A DNA stretch of 12,762 nt, taken from positions 1-12,762 of the forward strand of contig CAJPUA010000011.1 in NCBI GenBank assembly GCA_905373705.1. Reading direction: 5' to 3'. Position 1 is the stretch's first letter; every line of letters begins with the position of its first letter. The DNA is from an uncultured Schwartzia sp. (GTDB lineage: Bacteria; Bacillota; Negativicutes; Selenomonadales; Selenomonadaceae). Of the stretch, positions 1 to 6,288 are shown one piece after another. Below the pieces are notes generated by a model. It was not told the DNA's origin, did not search any database, and saw nothing but the letters and a program-made list of their open reading frames with translations. A program made the translations under genes and the position numbers.

Positions 1-465
1 CCGGATAACATCATAGAAACCAAAGCCCTTGACTTTATTTGCAACGGACATTGTAGATTTATCATAAGGATAATGCCAAATAGCCCGCGGATCTTTGCGC
101 CGCATCCAGATTTTATGCTTCCCCTCTTCCCATGCAATGAGCTGTGATTCTGTCAAGCTGGTTGCATTCGTGAGGTGAAATGGAAATTGAAACCAGACCG
201 GCACGGCGGTTTCAGGAAACATCTCAAACATTAAATATTTTATCTGTTCGATGGTGTTTTCATAGTCTACCTCTTCGTCCAAAAAGAACAGCTTCACCCT
301 CCGCCCCCGGCGGCGTGCTTCCGACATTACGAGGTGCGCCAGCACAGTGCTGTCTTTCCCGCCGGATATGCTCACGCATACATTTGGATAGTCGTCAAAT
401 ATCTTACGAATGCGTTCCTGCGCCGCCGCAAATACGTTTTCGTTCGTATATACTTGCTTGAGCAT
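1..465 (-). CDS. PP-loop ATP pyrophosphatase, phage PAPS-reductase-like (3' end cut off by window)
   Basis: The frame is open from an ATG at 465 to the window edge, giving 155 residues without a stop; the C-terminus lies outside. Residues 34-39 read SGGKDS, the PP-loop signature of the ATP pyrophosphatase superfamily (PAPS reductase, DndC, IbrA-like proteins). It is followed by TVLAHL and by FFLDEEVDYENTIEQI near residues 62-77, typical of phage PAPS-reductase-like proteins. Such enzymes adenylate a substrate using ATP; in phages the substrate is usually unknown, and sulfur-based nucleic acid modification is one possibility. The start is supported by GGAGGT at 477-482, 11 bases upstream, inside the preceding gene, which it overlaps by 62 bases. 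A later Trp- and basic-rich segment (KIWMRRKDPRAIWHYP) is visible but not diagnostic. Family assignment is firm; the biological role is inference. Confidence 0.9.
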   Translation of the reverse strand, partial: MLKQVYTNENVFAAAQERIRKIFDDYPNVCVSISGGKDSTVLAHLVMSEARRRGRRVKLFFLDEEVDYENTIEQIKYLMFEMFPETAVPVWFQFPFHLTNATSLTESQLIAWEEGKHKIWMRRKDPRAIWHYPYDKSTMSVANKVKGFGFYDVIR

Positions 466-1537
466 TAAACTTTTGCACCTCCTCGATCCATTTACTGTAC
501 CGTCTAAAAAAATAATCATCAATCGGCAGCCCGGAATGCAAAAACTTTATGTCATGCATACCGGAACGTACCAAGATGTCGTTAAATATTTTCTGCCGAA
601 GCGGCAGATCGACGAAAGTCCATCCGTCACCTTGGATATCATCTTTCATTACGCTGACGTTGCCGGCCTTATAGCGCTTATTTCGGGCAATATATTTTTC
701 GTTTGGCATGATCGCTTTATATTGCCCGGCAAAGAGCTGTAAGGCGTTCGGGACCGTGTCCGGGCTTTTATTCCCCAGATTCTCAAACAGCTCTTTTTTC
801 TTTTCCGCATATTTCACAACATCCCCAGGCGGATCGCTCATGACCGACGTGAGAGAAAACGTCTTTTCAACTACAGATACCGGCACTTCGTCGAAAAGTT
901 CCTCGGTGAAATGTTTTCCCTTGTACCTTGCGGCATCAATAAAATCCATTAGGATCATGTAATCATCAGGCTCATCGATAAACGGAAGATACTCAAATAC
1001 CAGCTTATGCTGCGTCTGGTTGCAATAATGATGTATGCAGTTATATGACAGGTCGTTTCGCTTTTTCAAGCGCATACATTCATCAAAAACAAGCAAATAG
1101 GAATTGTCGATTTTTTCTAGCAGTGGGTAAAATGTGCGGTACATGATAACTTCGGAAAACGGCACCTTTTCTGCTTCAATCTCTAACGTTGGCCACTCGT
1201 CAGGATAAAATAGAATAATGCCCTTCACATCCGGATGGTCTTTGAGATACTCTTTAACGGCTTGTTCCTTCATTTTCATATCGTAGCTAATATTGATTAC
1301 GCCGGGAACGTGCTGCGACATGAGATTTTCCCGAGGAAGCCCCGTCATTTTCAGATACATGCTGATATTTAACTTCTGTGGCTTAACATGATATTTTGCG
1401 GCCTTCTCTGTCGCCATTACGTCAAAAGCCGCCTTAAATGGCTTTAATAGCTTTCTCGCCTCTTCGAAGCTAATATGCCCCGCTACAAATTCACGGCGGA
1501 TTTGTTCTGCTTCGTTTCTGAGAGATTGATAGTCCAT
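404..1537 (-). CDS. Conserved phage protein of unknown function, possible degenerate helicase-like domain
   Basis: This is a 377-residue protein starting at MDYQSLRN. An in-frame ATG seven codons upstream (1558) lacks a good ribosome binding site, while AGGGG and AAGGA precede the chosen start. The N-terminus (about 1-60) is charged and probably helical. A hydrophobic strand and acidic motif, YLLVFDECMRLKK (147-159), resembles a helicase Walker B/motif II. The residues after it can be laid alongside motif II to motif III of the neighbouring SNF2 helicase: LPFIDEPDDYMILMDFID occupies the place of TPVSKNEADMFAQWYVLD. I see no Walker A (GxGKT) and no Arg-finger motif, so if it is a motor domain it is probably inactive. 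It overlaps the helicase gene by 55 bases and the PP-loop gene by 62, implying coupled expression. I do not recognise a named family. Confidence 0.85.
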   Translation of the reverse strand: MDYQSLRNEAEQIRREFVAGHISFEEARKLLKPFKAAFDVMATEKAAKYHVKPQKLNISMYLKMTGLPRENLMSQHVPGVINISYDMKMKEQAVKEYLKDHPDVKGIILFYPDEWPTLEIEAEKVPFSEVIMYRTFYPLLEKIDNSYLLVFDECMRLKKRNDLSYNCIHHYCNQTQHKLVFEYLPFIDEPDDYMILMDFIDAARYKGKHFTEELFDEVPVSVVEKTFSLTSVMSDPPGDVVKYAEKKKELFENLGNKSPDTVPNALQLFAGQYKAIMPNEKYIARNKRYKAGNVSVMKDDIQGDGWTFVDLPLRQKIFNDILVRSGMHDIKFLHSGLPIDDYFFRRYSKWIEEVQKFNAQASIYERKRICGGAGTHS

Positions 1538-2904
1538 GGTTCCTTTTCCCCTTTCCATCTGTTTATCTCGCGCTTAAATGCCTCGACCATGTTTTCTTTT
1601 TTGATAAGACAGTTAATAATAACTCCGTCTATCGTATCCGGCGTATATAAATCCATGATGTATACTTCTTTAGTCTGTCCGATACGATAGACACGGTCTT
1701 CACTCTGCATCCGCGTCGCCAGATCAAAATCGTTGCTGTAATAAATGATATTATTACAGAATTGCAGATTCAGGCCGTAGGCTCCACAAGCCTTGTTTGC
1801 CAGCATAAATTGAACTTCATCGCGAAATGCTGCCCGGTTTTCCTGCCGCTGTTTTTGATCTACTTTCCCGGTGTACATAACCCAGCGCTTGCCGATATGG
1901 TCTAACATTTTCGCGATATCGTCCAGTTCTGTCTGATATTTCGCGAAGATAATACATTTCCCCTGCAAATTTTTCACGATAGCGCAAAGCGCAGTAATCC
2001 TCGGATTGTTTTCCCAGGTAAAGATCGGCTCGGTTTTCATGCGCTCGTTCGCTTTAGACAAGACCTTTCGTCCGCTCACGACATGTTGGAGTGCCGTAAA
2101 CAGCTTATATATTGTCGACGGCTGCATCTCATCTACATTGAGTAAAAATTCATCTTTCGTTTTTTCATACAGAACTGCTTGCTTTTCAGTGAATTTTACC
2201 AGTTCTCGCTTGTAATGCTTAGGCGGCAGCAGCAGACATTCCGATTTCTTTACTTGATACGTATACGGCGCAATCTTCTCGGTCAAATAATCAATATTGA
2301 GGATATTCCGGATCCGGGTCCGATCCTCAATATCTCTCCCGCTGGGAAGATGAATCGTCCAATATTCTATATGATTGCGTTCAAAAGAGAAAAATGACTT
2401 ATACCCGAGTATGCGCCAATCCAGCACATACCATTGGGCGAACATATCTGCTTCGTTTTTCGATACCGGTGTCCCGTTAAGTATCATCTTATATTGGCAG
2501 GCTTGCGACAGCTGAATGATCCGTCCCGTCCTTATCGCCTTGTGATTTTTTACAAGATTGCTCTCGTCTACAACTAAAAAGACGCAGTGTTTTTGCACAA
2601 GCTCACAGAGCATGAGATAGAGACGATCGGACGACGAAAGACTTTCGATCCCCCGAATAATGATGTTATTTGGGAATCCGCCGCAATGATACATAATATC
2701 TTCTCGCAAGCTTCTCTTGACGCTGCATGGGCATAGCCACAAAATACAATCTATCTTACCAGCTTCCATACGAAGATTCGCAATCTCAAGCGTCGTCCGC
2801 GTCTTGCCCGTTCCTTGCTCCATATATAAGGCACCAACTTTGACGTGCCTTAATTTTTCAAACGCTGCCGCCTGATGCAGCATAAGTTGTGTAGTAAATC
2901 GCAT
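1483..2904 (-). CDS. SNF2/DEAD-like superfamily 2 helicase
   Basis: The 473-residue protein carries the full set of superfamily 2 motifs. Walker A is MEQGTGKT (28-35, Lys34); motif Ia is around CILWLCPC (53-60); motif II is VVDES (111-115, a DExx variant); motif III is LNGTP (142-146). The C-terminal RecA lobe has KACGAYGLNLQFCNNIIYYS (371-390, motif V) and SEDRVYRIGQT (401-411), the R-x-x-R-x-G-Q motif VI typical of SNF2 proteins. The compact size, with no extra domains, matches phage SNF2-like helicases of replication or recombination modules. It is expected to hydrolyse ATP and translocate on double-stranded DNA. The start at 2904 follows GCAGGTG at a short distance, 11 bases after the stop of the upstream gene. 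The 3' end overlaps the next gene by 55 bases. Confidence 0.95.
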   Translation of the reverse strand: MRFTTQLMLHQAAAFEKLRHVKVGALYMEQGTGKTRTTLEIANLRMEAGKIDCILWLCPCSVKRSLREDIMYHCGGFPNNIIIRGIESLSSSDRLYLMLCELVQKHCVFLVVDESNLVKNHKAIRTGRIIQLSQACQYKMILNGTPVSKNEADMFAQWYVLDWRILGYKSFFSFERNHIEYWTIHLPSGRDIEDRTRIRNILNIDYLTEKIAPYTYQVKKSECLLLPPKHYKRELVKFTEKQAVLYEKTKDEFLLNVDEMQPSTIYKLFTALQHVVSGRKVLSKANERMKTEPIFTWENNPRITALCAIVKNLQGKCIIFAKYQTELDDIAKMLDHIGKRWVMYTGKVDQKQRQENRAAFRDEVQFMLANKACGAYGLNLQFCNNIIYYSNDFDLATRMQSEDRVYRIGQTKEVYIMDLYTPDTIDGVIINCLIKKENMVEAFKREINRWKGEKEPWTINLSETKQNKSAVNL

Positions 2905-2915
2905 AATTCACCTGC

Positions 2916-3242
2916 TTATACTTCAATCAAATTACTTAAATCTTGCGCTTTTGGCTTCTTAAACCAGCGTTCCTGTTTAAGTTTCTTTACTTTACAAAAC
3001 AGATAATATTTCCCTTTAAAAACGCCGATGATTTGACGGTGCTTGTTGCTGTAATCATCTACACCGAAAGCTAATCTCAAAGCTCCCATTTGCTTTTCTG
3101 TCAGCCAAAATACCTGGTCCTTTTCGTAGTGAATCCCCAACACTACGCGATATTTATTATACTTCGTCCAGCAGAAATCTCGGATTGTTGTTATGATTTT
3201 TTCTTCCATTTCCACTTCATTTTCTTTCGTCTCTTGCGCCAT
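2916..3242 (-). CDS. Small hypothetical phage protein
   Basis: A 108-residue protein with an acidic N-terminal tail (about 1-15), a mixed aromatic middle (FCWTKYNKYRVVLGIHY) and a basic stretch (KVKKLKQERWFKKPKAQ, about 84-100). I recognise no family. A strong AAGGAGGAATAAAC leader precedes the ATG at 3242; this sequence also encodes the last residues (KEE) and stop of the upstream zinc-finger gene, so the two are probably coupled. It lies between the zinc-finger/HARP-like protein and the SNF2 helicase. A helicase accessory or nucleic-acid-binding role is possible from its charge and context, but nothing in the sequence proves it. No membrane segment or signal peptide is visible. Confidence 0.85.
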   Translation of the reverse strand: MAQETKENEVEMEEKIITTIRDFCWTKYNKYRVVLGIHYEKDQVFWLTEKQMGALRLAFGVDDYSNKHRQIIGVFKGKYYLFCKVKKLKQERWFKKPKAQDLSNLIEV

Positions 3243-3245
3243 TGT

Positions 3246-4370
3246 TTATTCCTCCTTAAGATCTTTCAATACGTCACGGCTGCTGTTCAGGATATCCTTG
3301 CTTGTTTCTACGACTTCGGCTACTTTTGCCGGGTTGACTTTCGCCGTTAATGCGTCAGCTTCTTCTGCTGCCCGCAGTATAGCATCCGCCTTTTCGGTGA
3401 TATTAAACCCGTGGATATCAGCGATATCCCGTATTTCAGCAAAGAACCGCGTTGCTACTTGCATGCGCCCATAGTAGTATTTATTACTATGCAGGTTCCG
3501 AAGAGCGTCCCCTATTTTCAGGTCAGAGCCTTTCCACCAGAACCATACATGCGTGGCGTCTGCATGGGTTATCCAACGGTATTTCCGAGGCTGAAAGTTA
3601 CCATCGACCGCCATCTGACGGATTTTATCATCATAAATGGTAATGGGGACGCCAGCATTGAGTAGCTTATTCCCAATATCAGCCATGCGATCTTCTGCTG
3701 TCCCCGTTGGTCCGCATATCTTTAGCCACCATTTCGAGCCGTCCCATTGGTACCCATCAGCTTTTACGATATCAACAATACTTTCATCTTTTATAAAGGT
3801 TGCGACGCATACTATTTCTAACTCGTTAATATAACGGATTTCCGCTCGAGTATCGGTCGTCTGGTTCTCTGGTTTTACCGTCGCTTCTCTTTGCGCTGCA
3901 AATATCCGATCCGCTTCTTCCCGTATCTCTTGTACAGTCGGCATAGGTTTCCCGGATTTCCACTTATCTATATAGTCCCATACCGGAGATCTGTCACGAT
4001 TATCTATCCAATACGAAGCGTTCTGGTGTTGCGCGAAATATTGATACGCATCCCCATAGCATTGTTCCCTTTTTTCGTCATTCAAATAATGCTCCGAATC
4101 CGAGGCAGCTCGTTTCCCCTCCGCTTCATTCCATTCGTTAAGCTTCTGAAATAGCTCTGCGCGAAGCTTTCGTGCCCATGAAACCTGTCGTTCACTCCCT
4201 TCCAGTGTTGGCAAGTCATTTTCGCCCTCGAATGCCGCTGATTGCTCATCCTTGCATTTTGGGCAGATCTGTTGCTCCAACCAGGCAATCCTACGATTAC
4301 GCTCTTTCGTTGGACCGTAAAGGGTGACGTCTCCAGTATGCCCGCAAGCGTATGTTACATCGTATTTCAT
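3246..4370 (-). CDS. Zinc-finger protein of unknown function with possible HARP-like segment
   Basis: A 374-residue protein, first gene of the leftmost operon. The N-terminus has YACGHTGDV (Cys9, His11) and ICPKCK (Cys36, Cys39), a probable C-x-H/C-x2-C zinc-binding site. I recall this architecture from phage and plasmid proteins of Firmicutes, where its function is unknown. Residues 60-170 are charged and helical. Near 191-245, FIKDESIVDIVKADGYQWD followed by SKWWLKI and KLLNAGVP resembles the HARP-type pattern (lysine-helix, 'W-D-xx-K-x-W', then a helix ending in 'G') found beside SNF2 motors such as SMARCAL1; this resemblance is by eye only. The C-terminus is helical and Ala/Glu-rich. The start follows GAGGAGGAG at a normal distance, below a good promoter at 4403-4431. 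A role with the helicase two genes downstream is inferred. Confidence 0.88.
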   Translation of the reverse strand: MKYDVTYACGHTGDVTLYGPTKERNRRIAWLEQQICPKCKDEQSAAFEGENDLPTLEGSERQVSWARKLRAELFQKLNEWNEAEGKRAASDSEHYLNDEKREQCYGDAYQYFAQHQNASYWIDNRDRSPVWDYIDKWKSGKPMPTVQEIREEADRIFAAQREATVKPENQTTDTRAEIRYINELEIVCVATFIKDESIVDIVKADGYQWDGSKWWLKICGPTGTAEDRMADIGNKLLNAGVPITIYDDKIRQMAVDGNFQPRKYRWITHADATHVWFWWKGSDLKIGDALRNLHSNKYYYGRMQVATRFFAEIRDIADIHGFNITEKADAILRAAEEADALTAKVNPAKVAEVVETSKDILNSSRDVLKDLKEE

Positions 4371-4402
4371 CTTTATCTCCTCCTCAATTTCTTGTTTTCT
4401 CT

Positions 4403-4431
4403 ACTATACCATAAATTTTTATTTTTGTGTA
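4403..4431 (-). promoter_or_regulatory. Sigma-70-type promoter of the leftmost (helicase) operon
   Basis: Reading leftwards, TACACA (4431-4426, 4 of 6 matches to TTGACA) is followed by a 17-base spacer and TATAGT (4408-4403), with TGG directly before the -10 box, which makes it an extended -10. Transcription would start near 4396, about 25 bases before the ATG at 4370, with GAGGAGGAG in between. The spacer holds the AT-rich inverted repeat ATAAAAATTTAT (5-base arms), a weak operator candidate. A terminator lies immediately upstream (4469-4493), so the operon to its left needs this promoter. Confidence 0.75.
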
Positions 4432-4468
4432 GTACTTTTTAGGTTTTTTGTAATACATTTTTTGAAAT

Positions 4469-4493
4469 AAAAAAACCGAGGCAAATGCCTCGG
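4469..4493 (-). terminator. Rho-independent terminator after the accessory three-gene unit
   Basis: On the minus strand CCGAGGCATTTGCCTCGG (4493-4476) forms a perfect 7-8 bp GC-rich stem with a small loop, followed directly by seven T (4475-4469). It starts 14 bases after the stop codon of the gene ending at 4507. It isolates that unit from the helicase operon. Confidence 0.93.
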
Positions 4494-4506
4494 CTGAAAC
4501 GATCGT

Positions 4507-5034
4507 TTATTTAATGCGGAACATGACGTCGGCCCTTGCCGCAATATCTTCCGGCATCAGAGACTCATAGACGCTGTCGACAGTCGCTTGAAAATCCATA
4601 TCGTTATACGGCATGCTGGCCTGCGCAACCACCTCTTTCATTAAACCGACAGCAAAACGATGAGATGAGGAAATCTGCCGCAAGACCTTGATCGTGCCAT
4701 CATGACTATCAACCATCATGATTAAGATTGACAATCCCTCTTTTTCGCCAAAAGTTAGCGACAGGTCAAGCGTGGAAGCAGCCAAACGTTCATAACGACG
4801 AACGTTAAACGGCATATCTACCCATTCAATATGTCCAAACTTGGCTACGATAAAGATTGCATTATCGCGCACATAATATCCCATTTGAAGTTTCCCGTGG
4901 CGTACATCTTCAATCTCTTTCTCCGTCGGCCGGTCAAAAAACATTTTGATAAAGGGTCCGCCGTTCTCGTAGTCAAAGACACATCCGTCCTTGACAGTTT
5001 CTCCCGTCCATTTGCTTCCAACTACTAATTCCAT
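4507..5034 (-). CDS. Hypothetical protein, third gene of the HTH-containing accessory unit
   Basis: A 175-residue soluble protein with no signal peptide or membrane segment. It begins MELVVGSKWTGETVKDG, with a glycine/aromatic-rich N-terminal half (FDYENGGPFIKMFF, GYYVRDNAIFIVAKFGHIEW) that looks like beta-structure, a central hydrophobic strand (GLSILIMMVDSHDGTIKVLR) and a helical C-terminus. I do not assign a family; I have the impression that similar proteins occur next to small HTH genes in other Firmicutes, but I cannot verify this. The ATG shares its A with the upstream TAA stop (TAATG), and GGAGGG lies within the end of the HTH gene, so translation is coupled. Its tie to a small regulator and a private promoter and terminator makes a host-takeover or anti-defence role conceivable, as inference only. 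Confidence 0.85.
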   Translation of the reverse strand: MELVVGSKWTGETVKDGCVFDYENGGPFIKMFFDRPTEKEIEDVRHGKLQMGYYVRDNAIFIVAKFGHIEWVDMPFNVRRYERLAASTLDLSLTFGEKEGLSILIMMVDSHDGTIKVLRQISSSHRFAVGLMKEVVAQASMPYNDMDFQATVDSVYESLMPEDIAARADVMFRIK

Positions 5035-5228
5035 TATAACGCCCTCCGTTTATTCCTTCGTTTTAGTTCATCCAGCACAATGTGCTCCAACCAGTCCGGC
5101 GGTTTTCTCACGCCGCGATCCCAGTCTTGTATTGTGCGATAGGGGGCTAGAAGGAGCTGTGATACGTCTTTGACTGTCAGCCCCATCTCCCTGCGAAGCT
5201 TTTTTATTCTTGAAACATTCTCTTCCAT
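5034..5228 (-). CDS. Small helix-turn-helix transcriptional regulator (Cro/CI-like)
   Basis: A 64-residue protein that is almost entirely one HTH domain: SRIKKLRREMGLTVKDVSQLL (6-26) gives helices 1 and 2, and PYRTIQDWDRG (29-39) the recognition helix, in the pattern of XRE/Cro-type proteins. The tail is basic (KRRNKRR, 57-62). No dimerisation or sensor domain is visible, consistent with a small autorepressor. It sits between two unknown genes, starting 7 bases after the stop of the first and sharing one base with the start of the second. The 15-base palindrome between the -35 and -10 boxes of the unit's promoter (5778-5792) is the natural candidate operator. Size, position and operator resemble anti-CRISPR-associated (Aca) regulators, but small HTH proteins are common in phages, so this is a hypothesis. 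Confidence 0.88.
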   Translation of the reverse strand: MEENVSRIKKLRREMGLTVKDVSQLLLAPYRTIQDWDRGVRKPPDWLEHIVLDELKRRNKRRAL

Positions 5229-5235
5229 GGCAACC

Positions 5236-5745
5236 TCACAGATATAAGCACAAAGGAGCCATCGGCGCAGTTATTCCCCGTGTTTTCTCGTAGTAGTCGA
5301 TAATAGAAAATTGTTTCCCGAATTTATTTTCAATGTACATGATAGGCATAATCTCTATGGTTGGCCAGTCCATCGACATATCTTCATCATAGTGATGAAT
5401 TATTACTTCTGTCATGCGCCCCTGGTAGACTTTCCCTTGCATTTTGCAAAGGTCAATGCGTATAGCCTCGGATTCAAGCAATTCGCGAATGCGCTCTCCT
5501 TCTCGTTGTTGCGGTGTCTTTTCGACCAATTCTGCTTCAATCCAATTTAAAAATCCCTGGCGGCGCTTCCAGTCTGTGCTCTTGCGTGCCATTTGTCGGA
5601 TCCATTTAACTTTCACATATTGCTCTTTCCATCGATCATCTATTTGTGCTTCCACGCGGAGCACTCCGGCGGCATCGCCAACATGAATAAGCAACGCCTT
5701 TTCACGCTTGAACCGAACGCGAAAGCCATGGAAAACCTTAAACAT
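5236..5745 (-). CDS. Hypothetical protein, first gene of the HTH-containing accessory unit
   Basis: A 169-residue protein starting at MFKVFHGF. The frame extends 12 codons upstream to 5781, but that ATG lies inside the promoter, whereas AAAGGAGGGG sits 5 bases before the chosen ATG. The N-terminal third is basic (FRVRFKREK); the middle is helical and charged (TPQQREGERIRELLESEAIR); the C-terminus is hydrophobic and acidic (HHYDEDMSMDWPTIEIMP, then MYIENKFGKQ). There is no signal peptide or clear membrane segment. I recognise no family. It is the first gene after a consensus promoter with an embedded palindrome, followed 7 bases later by the HTH regulator gene. Its position resembles that of an anti-CRISPR or other early counter-defence protein, but nothing in the sequence itself shows this. 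Confidence 0.85.
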   Translation of the reverse strand: MFKVFHGFRVRFKREKALLIHVGDAAGVLRVEAQIDDRWKEQYVKVKWIRQMARKSTDWKRRQGFLNWIEAELVEKTPQQREGERIRELLESEAIRIDLCKMQGKVYQGRMTEVIIHHYDEDMSMDWPTIEIMPIMYIENKFGKQFSIIDYYEKTRGITAPMAPLCLYL

Positions 5746-5772
5746 AGCAACCCCTCCTTTTTCTATAATTCC

Positions 5773-5800
5773 ATTATACACGCATTGCGTGTTTTGTCAA
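5773..5800 (-). promoter_or_regulatory. Consensus sigma-70 promoter of the accessory three-gene unit
   Basis: Reading leftwards, a perfect TTGACA (5800-5795), a 16-base spacer and a perfect TATAAT (5778-5773) lie about 28 bases before the ATG at 5745. The -35 box begins 2 bases after the T-tract of the lysis-cassette terminator, so the unit starts exactly where late transcription ends. Both boxes match consensus, so the promoter should be strong unless repressed. Confidence 0.93.
5778..5792. promoter_or_regulatory. Palindromic operator between the -35 and -10 boxes
   Basis: ACACGCATTGCGTGT is an inverted repeat with perfect 7-base arms around one central base. It fills most of the 16-base spacer and touches the -10 box. 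A dimeric regulator bound here would block RNA polymerase. The HTH protein encoded within the same unit (5228-5034) is the most likely ligand, giving autorepression. The symmetry is seen directly; the ligand is inferred. Confidence 0.75.
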
Positions 5801-5802
5801 GC

Positions 5803-5837
5803 AAAAAAATAAAGCCCCACGGTTTCCCGCAGAGCCT
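5803..5837 (-). terminator. Rho-independent terminator of the lysis cassette, GAAA loop
   Basis: On the minus strand AGGCTCTGCGG (5837-5827) pairs with CCGTGGGGCTT (5822-5812) in an 11-bp stem that includes several G-U pairs, closed by a GAAA tetraloop, and is followed by TATTTTTTT (5811-5803). It begins four bases after the stop codon of the longer spanin-like frame (5842). Confidence 0.85.
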
Positions 5838-5841
5838 CTTC

Positions 5842-6288
5842 CTATCGCGCTATACATATCCCAGCTAATACCGCCGCCAACGCTTCCCAGACGTTTCTCT
5901 GCGTCCGCAGCCGCCCTTCAATCCTTGCGTGCGCCTTCTCTGACGCTTTGAAGGATTCGCTGGCTCTCTTTAATTCTTCGTTCGCTATCGCCAGCGATTT
6001 TCTGGCCGTCTCGGATTCGCTCTTGAGCGCCTGCAATTCTCTCTTCAGCTCGGCTATTTGCCTCTTCGATTCGTTGAGCTGCCTCGTCGCTTCGGTCAAT
6101 TCCTGATTCGATTCGTTCAAGAGCGTCATCAGCTCGGCGTTGTTCGCTTCCAGCGCGGTCAAGTGATTCTCTAACGCCGTCAGCTGCGTCTCGCTGATTT
6201 GATACATCGGGCTCTCGGAGCAGGAACCAACCGATGGCGAAAGCCAAAACAACAACGGTAGCAGCAATATAATACTTAACTTTCTCAT
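5842..6288 (-). CDS. Putative spanin: outer-membrane lipoprotein subunit, or one-protein (u-)spanin
   Basis: A 148-residue frame starting with ATG at 6288, four bases after the GTG of the frame that lies almost wholly inside it. The N-terminus, MRKLSIILLLPLLFWLSPSVGSC, is a lipoprotein-type signal with a candidate lipobox VGSC (Cys23) and Ser after the Cys. Residues about 30-125 are a long heptad-rich coiled coil (ALENHLTALEANNAEL, ELKRELQALKSESE). The C-terminus ends in a short hydrophobic stretch, WEALAAVLAGICIAR. Lipoprotein plus coiled coil is the o-spanin pattern; lipoprotein plus a C-terminal membrane segment is the u-spanin pattern known from phage T1 gp11, though this segment is short and has a Glu. 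It follows the endolysin by 19 bases. Spanins fuse or breach the outer membrane at the end of lysis. Confidence 0.75.
   Translation of the reverse strand: MRKLSIILLLPLLFWLSPSVGSCSESPMYQISETQLTALENHLTALEANNAELMTLLNESNQELTEATRQLNESKRQIAELKRELQALKSESETARKSLAIANEELKRASESFKASEKAHARIEGRLRTQRNVWEALAAVLAGICIAR

Noticed and set aside
1538..1558. Start of the 377-residue protein seven codons further upstream.
   Set aside because: No ribosome binding site before 1558; purine-rich AGGGG and AAGGA sit before the ATG at 1537.
4497..4508. 12-base perfect palindrome AAACGATCGTTT at the end of the gene ending at 4507.
   Set aside because: Several such palindromes are expected by chance in a window this long, it overlaps the stop codon, and it is not placed at a promoter.
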